A DNA stretch of 64,000 bases, from NCBI GenBank assembly GCA_016865505.2, contig AP025252.1, forward strand, positions 4,982,137 to 5,046,136, given 5' to 3'. Below the pieces are notes generated by a model, which did not search any database, was not told the origin of the DNA, and saw nothing but the letters and a program-made list of their open reading frames with translations. This DNA is from Bryobacterales bacterium F-183. Its GTDB lineage: Bacteria; Acidobacteriota; Terriglobia; Bryobacterales; Bryobacteraceae. The translations under genes were made by a program, and so were the position numbers. This document shows, in pieces, positions 24,379-33,961 of this stretch (position 1 is its first letter; each line of letters opens with the position of its first letter).

Positions 24379-26964
24379 TTACTCGACTTTAAGTCCTGCG
24401 AATTTTTCCACGAGCTTCTTGAGCCCGATGCCCGGAAAGCTAATGGTCAACTTCGCGTCGTCCCCGTCGCCTTCGCGTTTCAAAACTGTGCCTCGCCCGT
24501 ACCGCGGATGGTCCACATAGCTCCCCGGTCCAAATGGCTTCTTTTTCAATTGTCCACCAGGCTTGCCCGCAACGCTACCGCCAACCGTACCGTAGGTTAA
24601 CGATCCCTTCGCCTGGGGATGGCTCTGCAGCGGCGCTGGTGCCGGCCGAACCTGTCGAACTGGCTGCGGTACCTGTCGGGCTACAGGCGGCGCTGAGGCC
24701 GCGGTGGGCCTCGACACCACAGGACGCGTGGGCGTTACTGGCTCATCCATGCCGCTCAACAGCGACATCTGCCCGCCACCAGGGCTCGCCTTCTTTGCAA
24801 CGGGAGGCGCCGGCGCTACCGGCGGCGCGACCCTAGGCGGCGCAGGAGCGGCCGTAGCCTGAGCCGGTGGCGGCGTAAACGCACGTGGTGCCGGCATTCC
24901 GCGATCGGCAAAAAACTGCGAAATGTTATCGACAGAGTTGTACGTCTTGCCCGTGAATAGATTCTTCTTCACCGACTCGCGTACTTCCCACTGTTCGCTC
25001 CGCAAGTTCACCTGTGGGATGTCGTTTGCATTGGCCTTTTGCGTCAGTTCACGAGGAATTTCAGCCAAAAACCGCGACGGGATCGACGCTTCCGGGGCCC
25101 CGCCGCCGTACCGCCGCCGGTAGCGTGCCGACGTCAGATACAGCTTCTTCTCGGCTCTGGTCAGCGCGACGTAACAGAGCCGCCGCTCTTCTTCCAGATG
25201 CGTCTCGCTCTCGCGGCTTCTGGAATGCGGGAACAGCCCCTCTTCCATGCCGGCCAAGAACACCACGGGCCATTCCAAGCCCTTTGCATTGTGGATCGTC
25301 AACAGCGACACTTGCGACTTCTCGTCCACACTATCGGCATCCGCCACCAACGCGGCGTGATCCAGAAAGTCAGCCAGAGTTTCACCCCGCTCAGAGCCGT
25401 CCGCCGCGGCGTTTACCAATTCCACCAGGTTGCCGATGCGATTCTCAGCCTCGGGTGTCTGCTCCGTCTCGATCATCCGGCGATACCCCGTGCGATCCAA
25501 GATCAGATTCAACGTTTCATGTACAGGACGCTGCTCCAGCCCTTCACGAAGCTCCTCGGTTAAGCGCGCGAACGCCGAAACCGCAGCCTCTGCACGACCC
25601 GGAAAGAGCCGCTTTTCGAGCATCTCGATGAGCGCCGGCCAAACAGCCAACTTGCTCTCTGCGGCGTACTTCTCGATCTGCTCAAACGTCGTCTTACCGA
25701 TGCCGCGCGCCGGGACATTGATGATCCGCTCCAGGCTCACCGAATCATTCGGATTCAGCAGCACCTTCAGATAGCAGAGCATGTCCTTCACTTCCGCGCG
25801 GTCGTAAAAGCTCAGCCCACCAACGACAACGTACTTCCGGTTATACCGTCGCAGCGCTTCTTCAATCTGTCGCGACTGGAAATTCGTACGATACAGAACC
25901 GCGACGTTGTTCCGGGGATTCCGGCCCAATTCCCGCTCCACGTTATCAGCGATGTACAGCGCTTCCTGCTCGCCGTCCATCGCTTCAAACACGGTGATCT
26001 TATCGCCGGCGCCCGCATCGGTCCAAAGATTCTTGCCCAGCCGCTCACGGTTGTTCGAAACTACCGCGCCCGCCGCTTCCAGGATGTTCTTGACGGACCG
26101 GTAATTCTGCTCCAGCCGAATCACCGAGGCCTTCGGAAAGTCCTTCTGAAAATCGAGGATATTCTTGATATCGGCGCCGCGCCAGCCGTAAATCGACTGA
26201 TCCTCATCGCCCACCACCGCGACATTCTCTCGGACCTCAGTCAGCAGGCGCATCATTTCGTACTGTGTACGGTTCGTGTCCTGATACTCATCGATCATCA
26301 CGAACTCAAACCGCCGGTTGTACTCCTCGCGGATCATCGTGTCGTTGCGCAGCAACCGCACACTTTCGAGCAGCAAATCGTCAAAGTCCAGCGCGTTGGC
26401 CTGCCGTAGCTTGCCTTCGTACTGGTCAAAGATCACCGCCATACGCTCGGCTTTGGGATCCGTTGCGTTCTTATAGAAATCCTCGGGCGTTTCCTTGTGA
26501 TTTTTGGCGTGCGAGATGCGAGACAACGCCGCCCGGTACTGCATGAACTTCTCGTCGATACCCAAATGCCGGAAGACGCTCTTCACGATCGAAAGCTGAT
26601 CCGCGTCGTCGTAGATGTTGAAGGAAGTGGTAAAACCCGGCCGAATCGTCGCCAAGGACGCGCCATCGCGCCGCAGCAACCGTACGCAGAAAGAATGGAA
26701 CGTCGAAACGAACGGTGCGCGTCGCGCGGACGCCTCGCCCAGCAGTTTCATCGTACGCTCGCGCATCTCGCCCGCGGCCTTATTGGTAAAGGTCACCGCC
26801 AGAATGGCAGGACCCGGAACGCCATGCGCGCTCACTAGATGCGCCATGCGATGCGTGATCACACGTGTCTTGCCAGAACCGGCGCCCGCCAACAAGAGCA
26901 GGGGCCCGTCCACGTGCAACACCGCTTTGCGCTGTTGTGGGTTAAGACCGTCGAGGAAATCCAA
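24379..26964 (-). CDS. pcrA: UvrD/PcrA-type superfamily 1 DNA helicase
   Basis: 861 residues. Motif I AGAGSGKT near residue 28, VTFTNKAAGEMRER (Ia), DFDDLL and MIDEYQDTN (II), VGDEDQSIYGWRGAD (III), RLEQNYRS (IV), LLTIHNAKGLEWPVVF (V) and YVALTRAEKKLYL (VI) are all present, so it should be an active 3'-5' helicase in nucleotide-excision and replication repair. Residues about 690-800 form a Pro/Ala-rich linker much longer than usual, and the C-terminus (DHPRYGRGTVLK to the end) is the Tudor-like PcrA domain that binds RNA polymerase. The gene is followed closely by a small basic protein gene. Confidence 0.93.
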   Translation of the reverse strand: MDFLDGLNPQQRKAVLHVDGPLLLLAGAGSGKTRVITHRMAHLVSAHGVPGPAILAVTFTNKAAGEMRERTMKLLGEASARRAPFVSTFHSFCVRLLRRDGASLATIRPGFTTSFNIYDDADQLSIVKSVFRHLGIDEKFMQYRAALSRISHAKNHKETPEDFYKNATDPKAERMAVIFDQYEGKLRQANALDFDDLLLESVRLLRNDTMIREEYNRRFEFVMIDEYQDTNRTQYEMMRLLTEVRENVAVVGDEDQSIYGWRGADIKNILDFQKDFPKASVIRLEQNYRSVKNILEAAGAVVSNNRERLGKNLWTDAGAGDKITVFEAMDGEQEALYIADNVERELGRNPRNNVAVLYRTNFQSRQIEEALRRYNRKYVVVGGLSFYDRAEVKDMLCYLKVLLNPNDSVSLERIINVPARGIGKTTFEQIEKYAAESKLAVWPALIEMLEKRLFPGRAEAAVSAFARLTEELREGLEQRPVHETLNLILDRTGYRRMIETEQTPEAENRIGNLVELVNAAADGSERGETLADFLDHAALVADADSVDEKSQVSLLTIHNAKGLEWPVVFLAGMEEGLFPHSRSRESETHLEEERRLCYVALTRAEKKLYLTSARYRRRYGGGAPEASIPSRFLAEIPRELTQKANANDIPQVNLRSEQWEVRESVKKNLFTGKTYNSVDNISQFFADRGMPAPRAFTPPPAQATAAPAPPRVAPPVAPAPPVAKKASPGGGQMSLLSGMDEPVTPTRPVVSRPTAASAPPVARQVPQPVRQVRPAPAPLQSHPQAKGSLTYGTVGGSVAGKPGGQLKKKPFGPGSYVDHPRYGRGTVLKREGDGDDAKLTISFPGIGLKKLVEKFAGLKVE

Positions 26965-26994
26965 AGCGAAACTACTTCAGTTTCAGTGTAGCGG

Positions 26995-27426
26995 CTACTT
27001 CTGCCAGGCGCGAACCGGAACGCCCGCGTCACGATCCTTCACGCGGTCGTACAGATGCGCTTCTGTGGTCGTACCCAGCGACTGATTGTAGTAGCTGGTC
27101 TCGCCAAGCGCCTCACGCAGGTCTTCGTTGAATGCATGCAGCGCCTTCAACTGCCCTGCCCGCGCAGGAACCATCTGGCCCTTGGGTGTACGGAAAAACA
27201 TCTGATACCCAGCGTTGGTCAAGTGTCCGATCTCATCGCCGATGAGCAAGCCGCCCTTGTCTGCCTCTACCGCTTCGCCGGATCCGGCACGAACCACGGC
27301 CGCCAGACCATCCCGGCTGACACGCGTTCCGCTACCCACGTTCTCGGTTTTGAACCCGAGTTCGCGCAGCGTCTGCAGACGATCTTCAAAGGTGGTGACT
27401 TTCGGTTTCTCGCGACGGAAGAACAT
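26995..27426 (-). CDS. conserved-looking cytosolic protein of unknown function
   Basis: 143 residues, ATG at 27426. It begins MFFRREKPKVTTFEDRLQTL and contains RAGSGEAVEADKGGLLIGDE and GYQMFFRTPKGQMVPARAGQ. There is no signal peptide, membrane helix or catalytic motif that I recognise. It lies 24 nt downstream of another unknown small gene and 30 nt upstream of pcrA on the same strand, so a shared transcript is possible. A soluble alpha/beta fold is inferred from composition only. Confidence 0.65.
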   Translation of the reverse strand: MFFRREKPKVTTFEDRLQTLRELGFKTENVGSGTRVSRDGLAAVVRAGSGEAVEADKGGLLIGDEIGHLTNAGYQMFFRTPKGQMVPARAGQLKALHAFNEDLREALGETSYYNQSLGTTTEAHLYDRVKDRDAGVPVRAWQK

Positions 27427-27450
27427 TGCGGTTAACCGCTATTATACCAG

Positions 27451-27783
27451 CTACTTCAGCAGATACCGAGGAAACTCGCTGCCCATCAGTTGCCGATGCC
27501 GCTCATCGATACCGGGCGTCAGCGTATAGGTCTGCCCGCCAACCCTTCCGGTAATCGATATCGCGCCATCCTTCGCTTCAAGCACCCGGTATCCCGTGTG
27601 TGCGCCGTACTCATCCTGCAACGCGCCTAGAGATCTCTCGCCCGCATTCTGAACAATCGTCAGTGCTCCCGTGTAATGGATCAGCACGGCAACGTCAGCC
27701 GGATCTTCGCCTTCGTTGCGTTCCCCGGACACCTTTTGGGCAATCTCAAAAAGATCACTGGCGGTGTCCTGAAAACGGCCCAT
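27451..27783 (-). CDS. small protein of unknown function
   Basis: 110 residues, ATG at 27783. Helical start (MGRFQDTASDLFEIAQKVSG) followed by beta-rich segments (VAVLIHYTGALTIVQNAG; GAISITGRVGGQTYTLTPGI). Soluble, no export signal. It follows the dehydrogenase gene by 36 nt and precedes the 143-residue unknown by 24 nt, suggesting an operon running VWFA protein - dehydrogenase - unknown - unknown - pcrA. No family recognised. Confidence 0.62.
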   Translation of the reverse strand: MGRFQDTASDLFEIAQKVSGERNEGEDPADVAVLIHYTGALTIVQNAGERSLGALQDEYGAHTGYRVLEAKDGAISITGRVGGQTYTLTPGIDERHRQLMGSEFPRYLLK

Positions 27784-27819
27784 ACCCGCCTCATCGTTTG
27801 CACCGCAGGATTCGTGACG

Positions 27820-28545
27820 CTAGGTCTGGCTCAACCCACCATCGACAGCCAAAATCTGCCCGGTGACATACGATGAAGCACGTAGGAAGTACAGCACCCC
27901 GTCCGCGATATCATCTGCCGTACCTACCCGTTTTGCAGGAGTATTCTCAATCCACCTCTGCACTTCCGGCGTATCTTCCTCGCCAAACGGAATCACGCCA
28001 GGCGCCACCGAATTCACCGTGATTCGCGGTGCAAACGCCTTGGCCAAGGCTTTCGTCATGTGAATCACGCCGGCTTTCGAGGCGCAGTAATGGGCGTGAT
28101 CGGCCCAGGGACGTATCCCGCCCAACGAACTGATGTTCACGATGCGGCCTTCCACATCCGGCGTCTCCAGCATCCGCTTCGCACCCTGCTGGCAGCAAAA
28201 GAACACGGCCCTCAAGTTTACGCTATGGATGAAGTCCCAGTCTTGTTCGGTGACGTCCAGCGGATCGAACCGCGTGAACCGCGCAGCATTGTTCACGAGG
28301 CCGTCCAAACGCCCGCACTCCGCCTTGACCTTGGCAAACAGCGCCTCGATCTCGGCGACGCTTTCGAGATTGGCGCGGAAGATGGGCGCGCCACCGCACA
28401 ACTCGGACACCTCGCGAGCATCGCTCTCGGATCCGCCATAGTGAATCGCGACCTGAAAGCCCTCGCGATGCAGCCGCAGCGCGATCCCGCGGCCGACCCG
28501 TTTGGCCGCCCCGGTCACCAGGACTACTTTGTTGGAAGAACTCAA
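27820..28545 (-). CDS. short-chain dehydrogenase/reductase
   Basis: 241 residues from a TTG start at 28545 whose TTGA overlaps the upstream stop. Classical SDR: NAD(P)-binding TGAAKRVGRG near the N-terminus, LVNNAARF, catalytic Ser in VNISSLGG, and YCASKAG (Tyr-x3-Lys). The Arg in AAKRVGRG and HYGGSESDAREVS favour NADPH, and TGAAKRVGR is typical of pteridine reductase-like SDRs (folate/biopterin salvage); 3-oxoacyl-ACP reductase is the alternative. The substrate cannot be fixed. Confidence 0.88.
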   Translation of the reverse strand: MSSSNKVVLVTGAAKRVGRGIALRLHREGFQVAIHYGGSESDAREVSELCGGAPIFRANLESVAEIEALFAKVKAECGRLDGLVNNAARFTRFDPLDVTEQDWDFIHSVNLRAVFFCCQQGAKRMLETPDVEGRIVNISSLGGIRPWADHAHYCASKAGVIHMTKALAKAFAPRITVNSVAPGVIPFGEEDTPEVQRWIENTPAKRVGTADDIADGVLYFLRASSYVTGQILAVDGGLSQT

Positions 28546-29573
28546 GGCAGGAAGGGGTAGTACCCCTTGCGCGCTCGTACCACAGCGTTCGGCAGGTTCA
28601 CCTTCACCTCAATACGCCGGAACTCTCGCTCCGCACCGCGTATGTCGATGTCCGGGATATAGCGCAAGATGTACTGCGTCGTGATCTCACCAGTCACGGC
28701 CGCAATCGACTTGAAGATGCCGTTCGCAATCGCCGCCGCGTACCCGCCGGTGCCCACCTTCAACGCATAGTTACCTTCGTCCGAAGGCGTCGACAGATAC
28801 CCCGAAACGTCCTTGTACGTACCCTGCAGCGGATACTCCAAGCGACCACCGGTCTCTTCCGTCAACCGCTTCAGGATCGCATCGCCTTCGTTGACAAACC
28901 CGAACCCGGTGGTCGACACAGCGTAGATCGTAACCAGATTGCGCTGCGCCAACTCGATCACCTGCTCAATCGTGTGCTTCGAAGCGTTGTCGTGCCCGTC
29001 ACCGACAATCACGATCACGCGCCGAGGCTCAATCGGTTCGCCCTTCACCAGGTCGCGCGACGTACAAGCCATGTAAATCGCATCGAACAAGGCGGCGCCG
29101 CCACCCGGCTTCATCTTGCGGACCTTCACGAGCAGTTTCTCAGGATCGTGGGTAGTATTTTGCTTCAACTCCGCTTCATTCGCGTACCCGATCAAGTACC
29201 CCGAATACCGCTTGTCGCCGGGCATCAACGTTGTAATCAGATCGAGCGATGCTTCCTGGTACGTCTTCCACTGCAGCGACACCGCGTTGCTCTGGTCCAG
29301 CAGGAATCCGACCACCACAGGCTGGCTCCGCTCTCGCGAAAAGAACCGCATTTTTTGTGGCTTACCTTCGTCGAGGATTTGGAAATCCTCCTTGGCCAGG
29401 TCGCCCACAAACTTGCCCTTGGAATCCGTCACCGTCACAGGAATGATGACTTCCTGCACCTGGACCTTAATCGGCGCAGGATCCTGCCCCTGTGCGGGAG
29501 GCTTGGCCGGTTCTTGACCCCAGACCGACGTCGTCCCGATCGTCGCCAACGCGAAAATGAGAAACCGCTTCAT
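28542..29573 (-). CDS. secreted VWFA-related protein of the acidobacterial type
   Basis: 343 residues with signal peptide (MKRFLIFALATIGTTSVWGQ). An N-terminal beta segment (IIPVTVTDSKGKFVGDLAKE then DFQILDEGKPQ) and a von Willebrand A fold follow: VVGFLLDQSNAVSLQW is the metal-site loop but with Ala in place of the last Ser of DxSxS; VIVIVGDGHDN supplies the Asp. The C-terminus (QYILRYIPDIDIRGAEREFR) matches the common ending of these proteins, which are abundant in Acidobacteriota and of unknown role. It is translationally coupled to the downstream SDR gene, an unusual pairing. Confidence 0.82.
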   Translation of the reverse strand: MKRFLIFALATIGTTSVWGQEPAKPPAQGQDPAPIKVQVQEVIIPVTVTDSKGKFVGDLAKEDFQILDEGKPQKMRFFSRERSQPVVVGFLLDQSNAVSLQWKTYQEASLDLITTLMPGDKRYSGYLIGYANEAELKQNTTHDPEKLLVKVRKMKPGGGAALFDAIYMACTSRDLVKGEPIEPRRVIVIVGDGHDNASKHTIEQVIELAQRNLVTIYAVSTTGFGFVNEGDAILKRLTEETGGRLEYPLQGTYKDVSGYLSTPSDEGNYALKVGTGGYAAAIANGIFKSIAAVTGEITTQYILRYIPDIDIRGAEREFRRIEVKVNLPNAVVRARKGYYPFLP

Positions 29574-29594
29574 TCTGCCACCTATTGTAACGGT

Positions 29595-29960
29595 CTACTT
29601 CGCAGCCGGGAACTCGATCTCCAAAATCCGCTCGGCCTTCGCCCCGGGGTTCACCGCAGTCAGCGTAAATGCCTTATTCGCCGTCAGCGTCACCTTCTTG
29701 GTGCCGTCCGGCTCCACCTTGCCCACCTCCGGCTCAATGGTCACTTCATCGGCGTGCTGCGTGGACCAGCTCAATTCCACTTCCCAACTTCCGGCCTTCT
29801 TATCCTCGGTCTGCCCAATTACACGGAACTCGGAGATAATCGGCGCCGGCTTGGTGGTCGCAGGCTTCGAATTCAACGCGATGTACACAAACGCAAGCAG
29901 CAGCGGGATCCCGACCATCAGCGAGATCCTGTTCATCGTCCACTTGGATTTCTGAGCCAT
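29595..29960 (-). CDS. membrane-anchored single Ig-like domain protein
   Basis: 121 residues from the ATG at 29960, 5 nt after the upstream stop. One N-terminal membrane helix (ISLMVGIPLLLAFVYIALNS) is followed by a single Ig-like domain ending LTANKAFTLTAVNPGAK. The pattern W.T..A..V.IEP..G.V.P.G matches the Ig repeats of the OmpA-type protein at the left edge, so the two share a domain family. Probably anchored in the inner membrane facing the periplasm. It is in one unit with the large haem protein upstream; a structural partner role is a guess. Confidence 0.68.
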   Translation of the reverse strand: MAQKSKWTMNRISLMVGIPLLLAFVYIALNSKPATTKPAPIISEFRVIGQTEDKKAGSWEVELSWSTQHADEVTIEPEVGKVEPDGTKKVTLTANKAFTLTAVNPGAKAERILEIEFPAAK

Positions 29961-29965
29961 ATCCT

Positions 29966-32900
29966 CTACTTTGCCTTTTTCAGCGCTGCCGAATCCAGAA
30001 CCCACTTGCGAAGCGTCAAGTACGCCGCATCATTCGGCCGGTACCGTACACCGCCCTGATGCCCATCTTCCTTCCCGCTCTGCACGTTCAGCGGCTTCCG
30101 CAACAGCTTACTGTTTTCGACGTCGGACTCGTTCACGCGTTCCAGCAGCTTCTGGTAATTCATATACAACCCGGCGGCTTTCACATATCCCCGGTCATCT
30201 GCATTCGTCAATTCCAGCGAAGGCACACGCCCCGGAACACCGTGGCAGCCCAGGCATGCCATCTGATCGTCGCGATTCGGCCGCACCAACTCCGGCGCTA
30301 CTTTATCCCGGAAGAACTCCCAGTTCGCCTTCCACTCCGGCGACATCTTCGTCACCTCTGCCGGATCCGGCTCGTAGTACTGCGGCATTGCCTTCTGCAG
30401 CGCCGGCGCGATCTTCGGATGCTTCCGGATGTTCACATCCCCGGACAGTTCCAGCGCCTTCCCGCGCAAACGCCCGTCCACCGGTTGCGACACTGCCTTG
30501 ACATACAGATCCACCAGCGGTGTATCCATATGCCCCTGCTCCAACGTCCACTTGATACCTGGCAGCCAGTACATCTCATCCATCTGCGTCTTGAACCGTT
30601 GCGGAATCAACTTCACCGCGTACGGCGTCTGCAAATCCGGATTGCCATGCAGAATCCCGCTCAGCGCCCGCGCAACGTACCAGTCCTTGCTGTCCTTGTC
30701 CATCTGCTTGAGCGGCCGCGTATTCTCTTCCAGCTTCCCTTGCGCCTCAGTAAACGACGGCATGATCAGCTTGTAAAAGATACCCAGTTGCTCATCGGTC
30801 TTCGGCATATTCCACCGCGACCGCGTAAACAACTTCACCAGCGGCCCGGCAAGTTCCGCACGCCGCTCTTCTTCAGAAGCTCCGCGATAGAACTGCTCCA
30901 TCAGCGGCTCCACAAACTCCTGCGCGGCATTCAGCGTAATGATGCGAGGATCGGAAATCGACGTCGCCGCGATCGTACGCAAGCTCTCCGGCCCATTGGC
31001 CGAATAATCCAGCAGCTTCTTCTGCAGCGGGTCGAACACGATGTTCGCCGCAGACTCGACAGCCAACCGCAGCTTGTCATCGTTCTTCGCTGCCTCTACT
31101 TGCTTCCAGTACGCCAGCACGGCCTTGCCCATCATGTCTGACGCACCCGGCGTGATGTACCCCATTTGCCCGGGACCACCGTCGCCGCCCGCCTGGCTAT
31201 AGTACGTCGCCGCGATCCCCACCAGACGCTCAATCAACCGCTGGTTGTTCGCACCCTCAACCCGCTTCTCGATCGTTTTGAAAAGCTTGGTCAACTCCGG
31301 ATACTGGTGATCGCTCGACGGATTCGCCTTCTGCCCGTTCACGATAAACAGCGCCTCCGCCTGATACCGCATGGCGTTCTCCACCAGCGTGTTCGATTCC
31401 TCGCGCTCCAGCATCCGTACCGTCGCCGCATTGATCCGCTCACGCACCGGCGGATTCCAAACCCACCAGTTCCACGCCGCTCGCGATGCCCAGGCCCGTA
31501 CCGCCGGATTCGGATCCTCATTCATCGCCCGATCCAGGAACCCCGCCAGCTTCTGCAGGTCCATCGTCGACCTCGGCATCACCGCATCGGCGCGCATCAC
31601 CAAAGCCGCCGCAATCTGTTCACGCGCCAAATCCGACGCCTTGGCATAGTACGGCACCAGATGATCCCACCCCTTGTCATCAAGTAGCGTCTGCCGCAAA
31701 CCCCAACGGGCGGCCTCGCGCACCATCTTTACCGGATCTTCAAGCCCCGCCAGCAGCGCATTGACGCCACGCTCATTGTGGAACGCACCGAGCGCCATGT
31801 AAGCCCAATACCGTACCTGCGGACTGCCGTGCTTCACCCCCGGCAGGACCAGATCCATGTAATCGTTCGCGTCTTCGAGCAGCCCCAAATGCGCCAGGCT
31901 ACGGAACCGCGCAATCGTATCCGCAACGCTCTCGCCAGCCATCGGAGCATAATCCGCAGGCTTCACTTCCGCAGGCGTCACTGGATACAACCGCGACAGC
32001 GCATGAATCGAGTACGCCGTCGTCACAAAGCCCGTCAGCGCAGCCTTATTCCAACGTCCAAACGAATCCTGCATCCCAAGCAACGCCGCGACACCCTTCT
32101 TCACAGCCGGGTCGCGATCGTCATGTCCCAACGCATTCAACGCCGTCAGCGCCAGCGCCGTAGTCGCAGGATCGGCATCCTTTGGATCATCGCTGCCCTG
32201 CGGGTTAAATCCCCACGACCCATCAGCCTTCTGAATCCGCCGCAGATCCTTCTCATCCGCCGCGATCTGATCCTGTACCTTCTTCCACCAGACCTTGTTT
32301 TGATCCGAATCGCCGCGCAATTGCAGCCAATTCTGCGGAAACGCCTTGACCAGGAACTCAATACGATTCGAATAGTCGTCCGAATACCGCGGCTTTACCG
32401 CCAGCAGCTTCTCGACCTTCTCCTCCACAGCCTTCAGATACTTATCGTTTTGGGTATCCCGCCACGCCCGCAGCAGAATCTCACCCGCAAAACGGTACAC
32501 CACACTCTGCCCGACATTCGACCCCGGCCCCGCCGCATTAATGCCGCTCGGGTCCGCCGACAACAGCATGTAATTCGCAGTCCGCACCTGTTGTGTCGAA
32601 TGCAGCCGCTTCGGCCGCACCATCCGCTCGATCATCTGCACGTTGAACCCCGCCGCGCGCGTACCCGCAGGACCGTCGCCCAGATCGAGCGGCGACAGTG
32701 ACGTATTGTTGGCCGCCTCCGGCAGCTCATTGGTAGGCCGCAAGCATTCGTACATCGTGTTGATCAAATGCCGGAAGTTCAGCACATTCTCCACCCGGTA
32801 CCCGTACTGCATCGCCCCTGCCGGACCCCACACGCCGCTCTGCGTATGGCAACTCATGCAATGCGTACCGAGCAGCGACCCGGTATCGCGAATCCGCCGG

Positions 32901-33868
32901 TCCACCGCCGCACCACGAGGCCGATTCAGCAGCCACGCATCCACCTGCGCGATGTGGTCGTACATCGCATTCCGAACCGCCTCGCGAGGATCCGCATGGG
33001 GCGCCAGAGCCCGCAACCGCAACTCCAGGTCGTAGCCCGGCGAATTCGCTTCCACGCGAATAAAGTACACTCCACCGGGCTGCAGCGTACGAGTCATCCC
33101 CGTGCGATGCCCTTCTAACTGTTGATGCACCCGTTCATTGGGATTCGCCCCGTCGCGGAACTCCTTGCCGTCGGCGGTGAAGGCCTGAATTTGCGACACC
33201 ACAAACGGATCGGTGACATTCAAATTGGCCGTAAACAACCGCGGCTTCGTGCCCTTGTACTCAATGCGGAACCAATCATCGCCCGCCTTGCCAATCACGC
33301 CATTGTCAAAGTACTCAAGGTCGTCCGCGCCGCCCGTAACACGAACATCCTCGTTCACTCCCGAAGCACCCATCACGATGGTTTGCGCCGTCGCGATTGA
33401 GTCATTCGGTTCCGCCTCGACAACCTGCCCCTTCTTCGAAATCCCATAGGACACAGGCTTCAACGACAAACGGAAGTCCACCTTCTTGCCAGCAGGCCAA
33501 GGCGTCACCTTCGGAAACTTCGAGACCTTCTGAATCCAGCCGGACTCCCGCCACCGGACGTTGTTGAAGATCGGCTCCTCATCCTCCACCACTGTCGCCT
33601 TCAGCGTGTACGTACCCGCCTTTGGTGCGCGAAACACCATGTACAGGTCCGGGTCCAGCGCATGAACCACCTTGCGGTACCCCGCGAACTCGATCGCCAC
33701 GCGCCCGTTCACAGGCAACTGCGTCGGCCGTACCACCCCTGCCGACACCTCAACCATATCCCCGGCTCGTAGCGTCACAGTCTTCGCCAAACTGCGTTCC
33801 AACGGAACGGCAGCCTCCTGCGCAAAAAGGGCGCTACAAGCAAGCAACAGAAGGATAGGGACTCGCAT
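29966..33868 (-). CDS. secreted 1300-residue cytochrome c / terpenoid-cyclase-like / HEAT-repeat protein
   Basis: The start at 33868 gives a signal peptide (MRVPILLLLACSALFAQ). An N-terminal beta region (about 20-310) includes a pre-peptidase C-like domain (EAEPNDSIATAQ). CMSCH near residue 350 is one covalent haem site. Residues about 470-670 look like alpha-alpha toroid repeats of the squalene-cyclase type (GSWGFNPQGS, DPATTALALTALNALG), then HEAT-like helices (VRYWAYMALGAFHNERGVNA; AARWGLRQTLLDD). CLGCHG near residue 1220 is a second haem site. Planctomycete/Acidobacteria cytochrome-HEAT proteins are related in style. The role is probably periplasmic or outer-surface electron transfer or substrate oxidation; no enzyme activity can be named. 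Confidence 0.78.
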   Translation of the reverse strand: MRVPILLLLACSALFAQEAAVPLERSLAKTVTLRAGDMVEVSAGVVRPTQLPVNGRVAIEFAGYRKVVHALDPDLYMVFRAPKAGTYTLKATVVEDEEPIFNNVRWRESGWIQKVSKFPKVTPWPAGKKVDFRLSLKPVSYGISKKGQVVEAEPNDSIATAQTIVMGASGVNEDVRVTGGADDLEYFDNGVIGKAGDDWFRIEYKGTKPRLFTANLNVTDPFVVSQIQAFTADGKEFRDGANPNERVHQQLEGHRTGMTRTLQPGGVYFIRVEANSPGYDLELRLRALAPHADPREAVRNAMYDHIAQVDAWLLNRPRGAAVDRRIRDTGSLLGTHCMSCHTQSGVWGPAGAMQYGYRVENVLNFRHLINTMYECLRPTNELPEAANNTSLSPLDLGDGPAGTRAAGFNVQMIERMVRPKRLHSTQQVRTANYMLLSADPSGINAAGPGSNVGQSVVYRFAGEILLRAWRDTQNDKYLKAVEEKVEKLLAVKPRYSDDYSNRIEFLVKAFPQNWLQLRGDSDQNKVWWKKVQDQIAADEKDLRRIQKADGSWGFNPQGSDDPKDADPATTALALTALNALGHDDRDPAVKKGVAALLGMQDSFGRWNKAALTGFVTTAYSIHALSRLYPVTPAEVKPADYAPMAGESVADTIARFRSLAHLGLLEDANDYMDLVLPGVKHGSPQVRYWAYMALGAFHNERGVNALLAGLEDPVKMVREAARWGLRQTLLDDKGWDHLVPYYAKASDLAREQIAAALVMRADAVMPRSTMDLQKLAGFLDRAMNEDPNPAVRAWASRAAWNWWVWNPPVRERINAATVRMLEREESNTLVENAMRYQAEALFIVNGQKANPSSDHQYPELTKLFKTIEKRVEGANNQRLIERLVGIAATYYSQAGGDGGPGQMGYITPGASDMMGKAVLAYWKQVEAAKNDDKLRLAVESAANIVFDPLQKKLLDYSANGPESLRTIAATSISDPRIITLNAAQEFVEPLMEQFYRGASEEERRAELAGPLVKLFTRSRWNMPKTDEQLGIFYKLIMPSFTEAQGKLEENTRPLKQMDKDSKDWYVARALSGILHGNPDLQTPYAVKLIPQRFKTQMDEMYWLPGIKWTLEQGHMDTPLVDLYVKAVSQPVDGRLRGKALELSGDVNIRKHPKIAPALQKAMPQYYEPDPAEVTKMSPEWKANWEFFRDKVAPELVRPNRDDQMACLGCHGVPGRVPSLELTNADDRGYVKAAGLYMNYQKLLERVNESDVENSKLLRKPLNVQSGKEDGHQGGVRYRPNDAAYLTLRKWVLDSAALKKAK

Positions 33869-33906
33869 CGACAGGCATTCTATCAAGAAAAAAATCCACA
33901 GGGGTA

Positions 33907-33935
33907 TTGACATTCGCCTTTCCTTCGCCTACAAG
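33907..33935 (+). promoter_or_regulatory. sigma-70-type promoter of lexA
   Basis: TTGACA at 33907-33912, a 17-bp spacer, and TACAAG at 33930-33935. No obvious LexA operator of the CTG-N10-CAG or GAAC-N4-GTTC kind lies in 33869-33961. Confidence 0.5.
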
Positions 33936-33961
33936 TAATAAAGGAGTTTCCCAACAAAACT

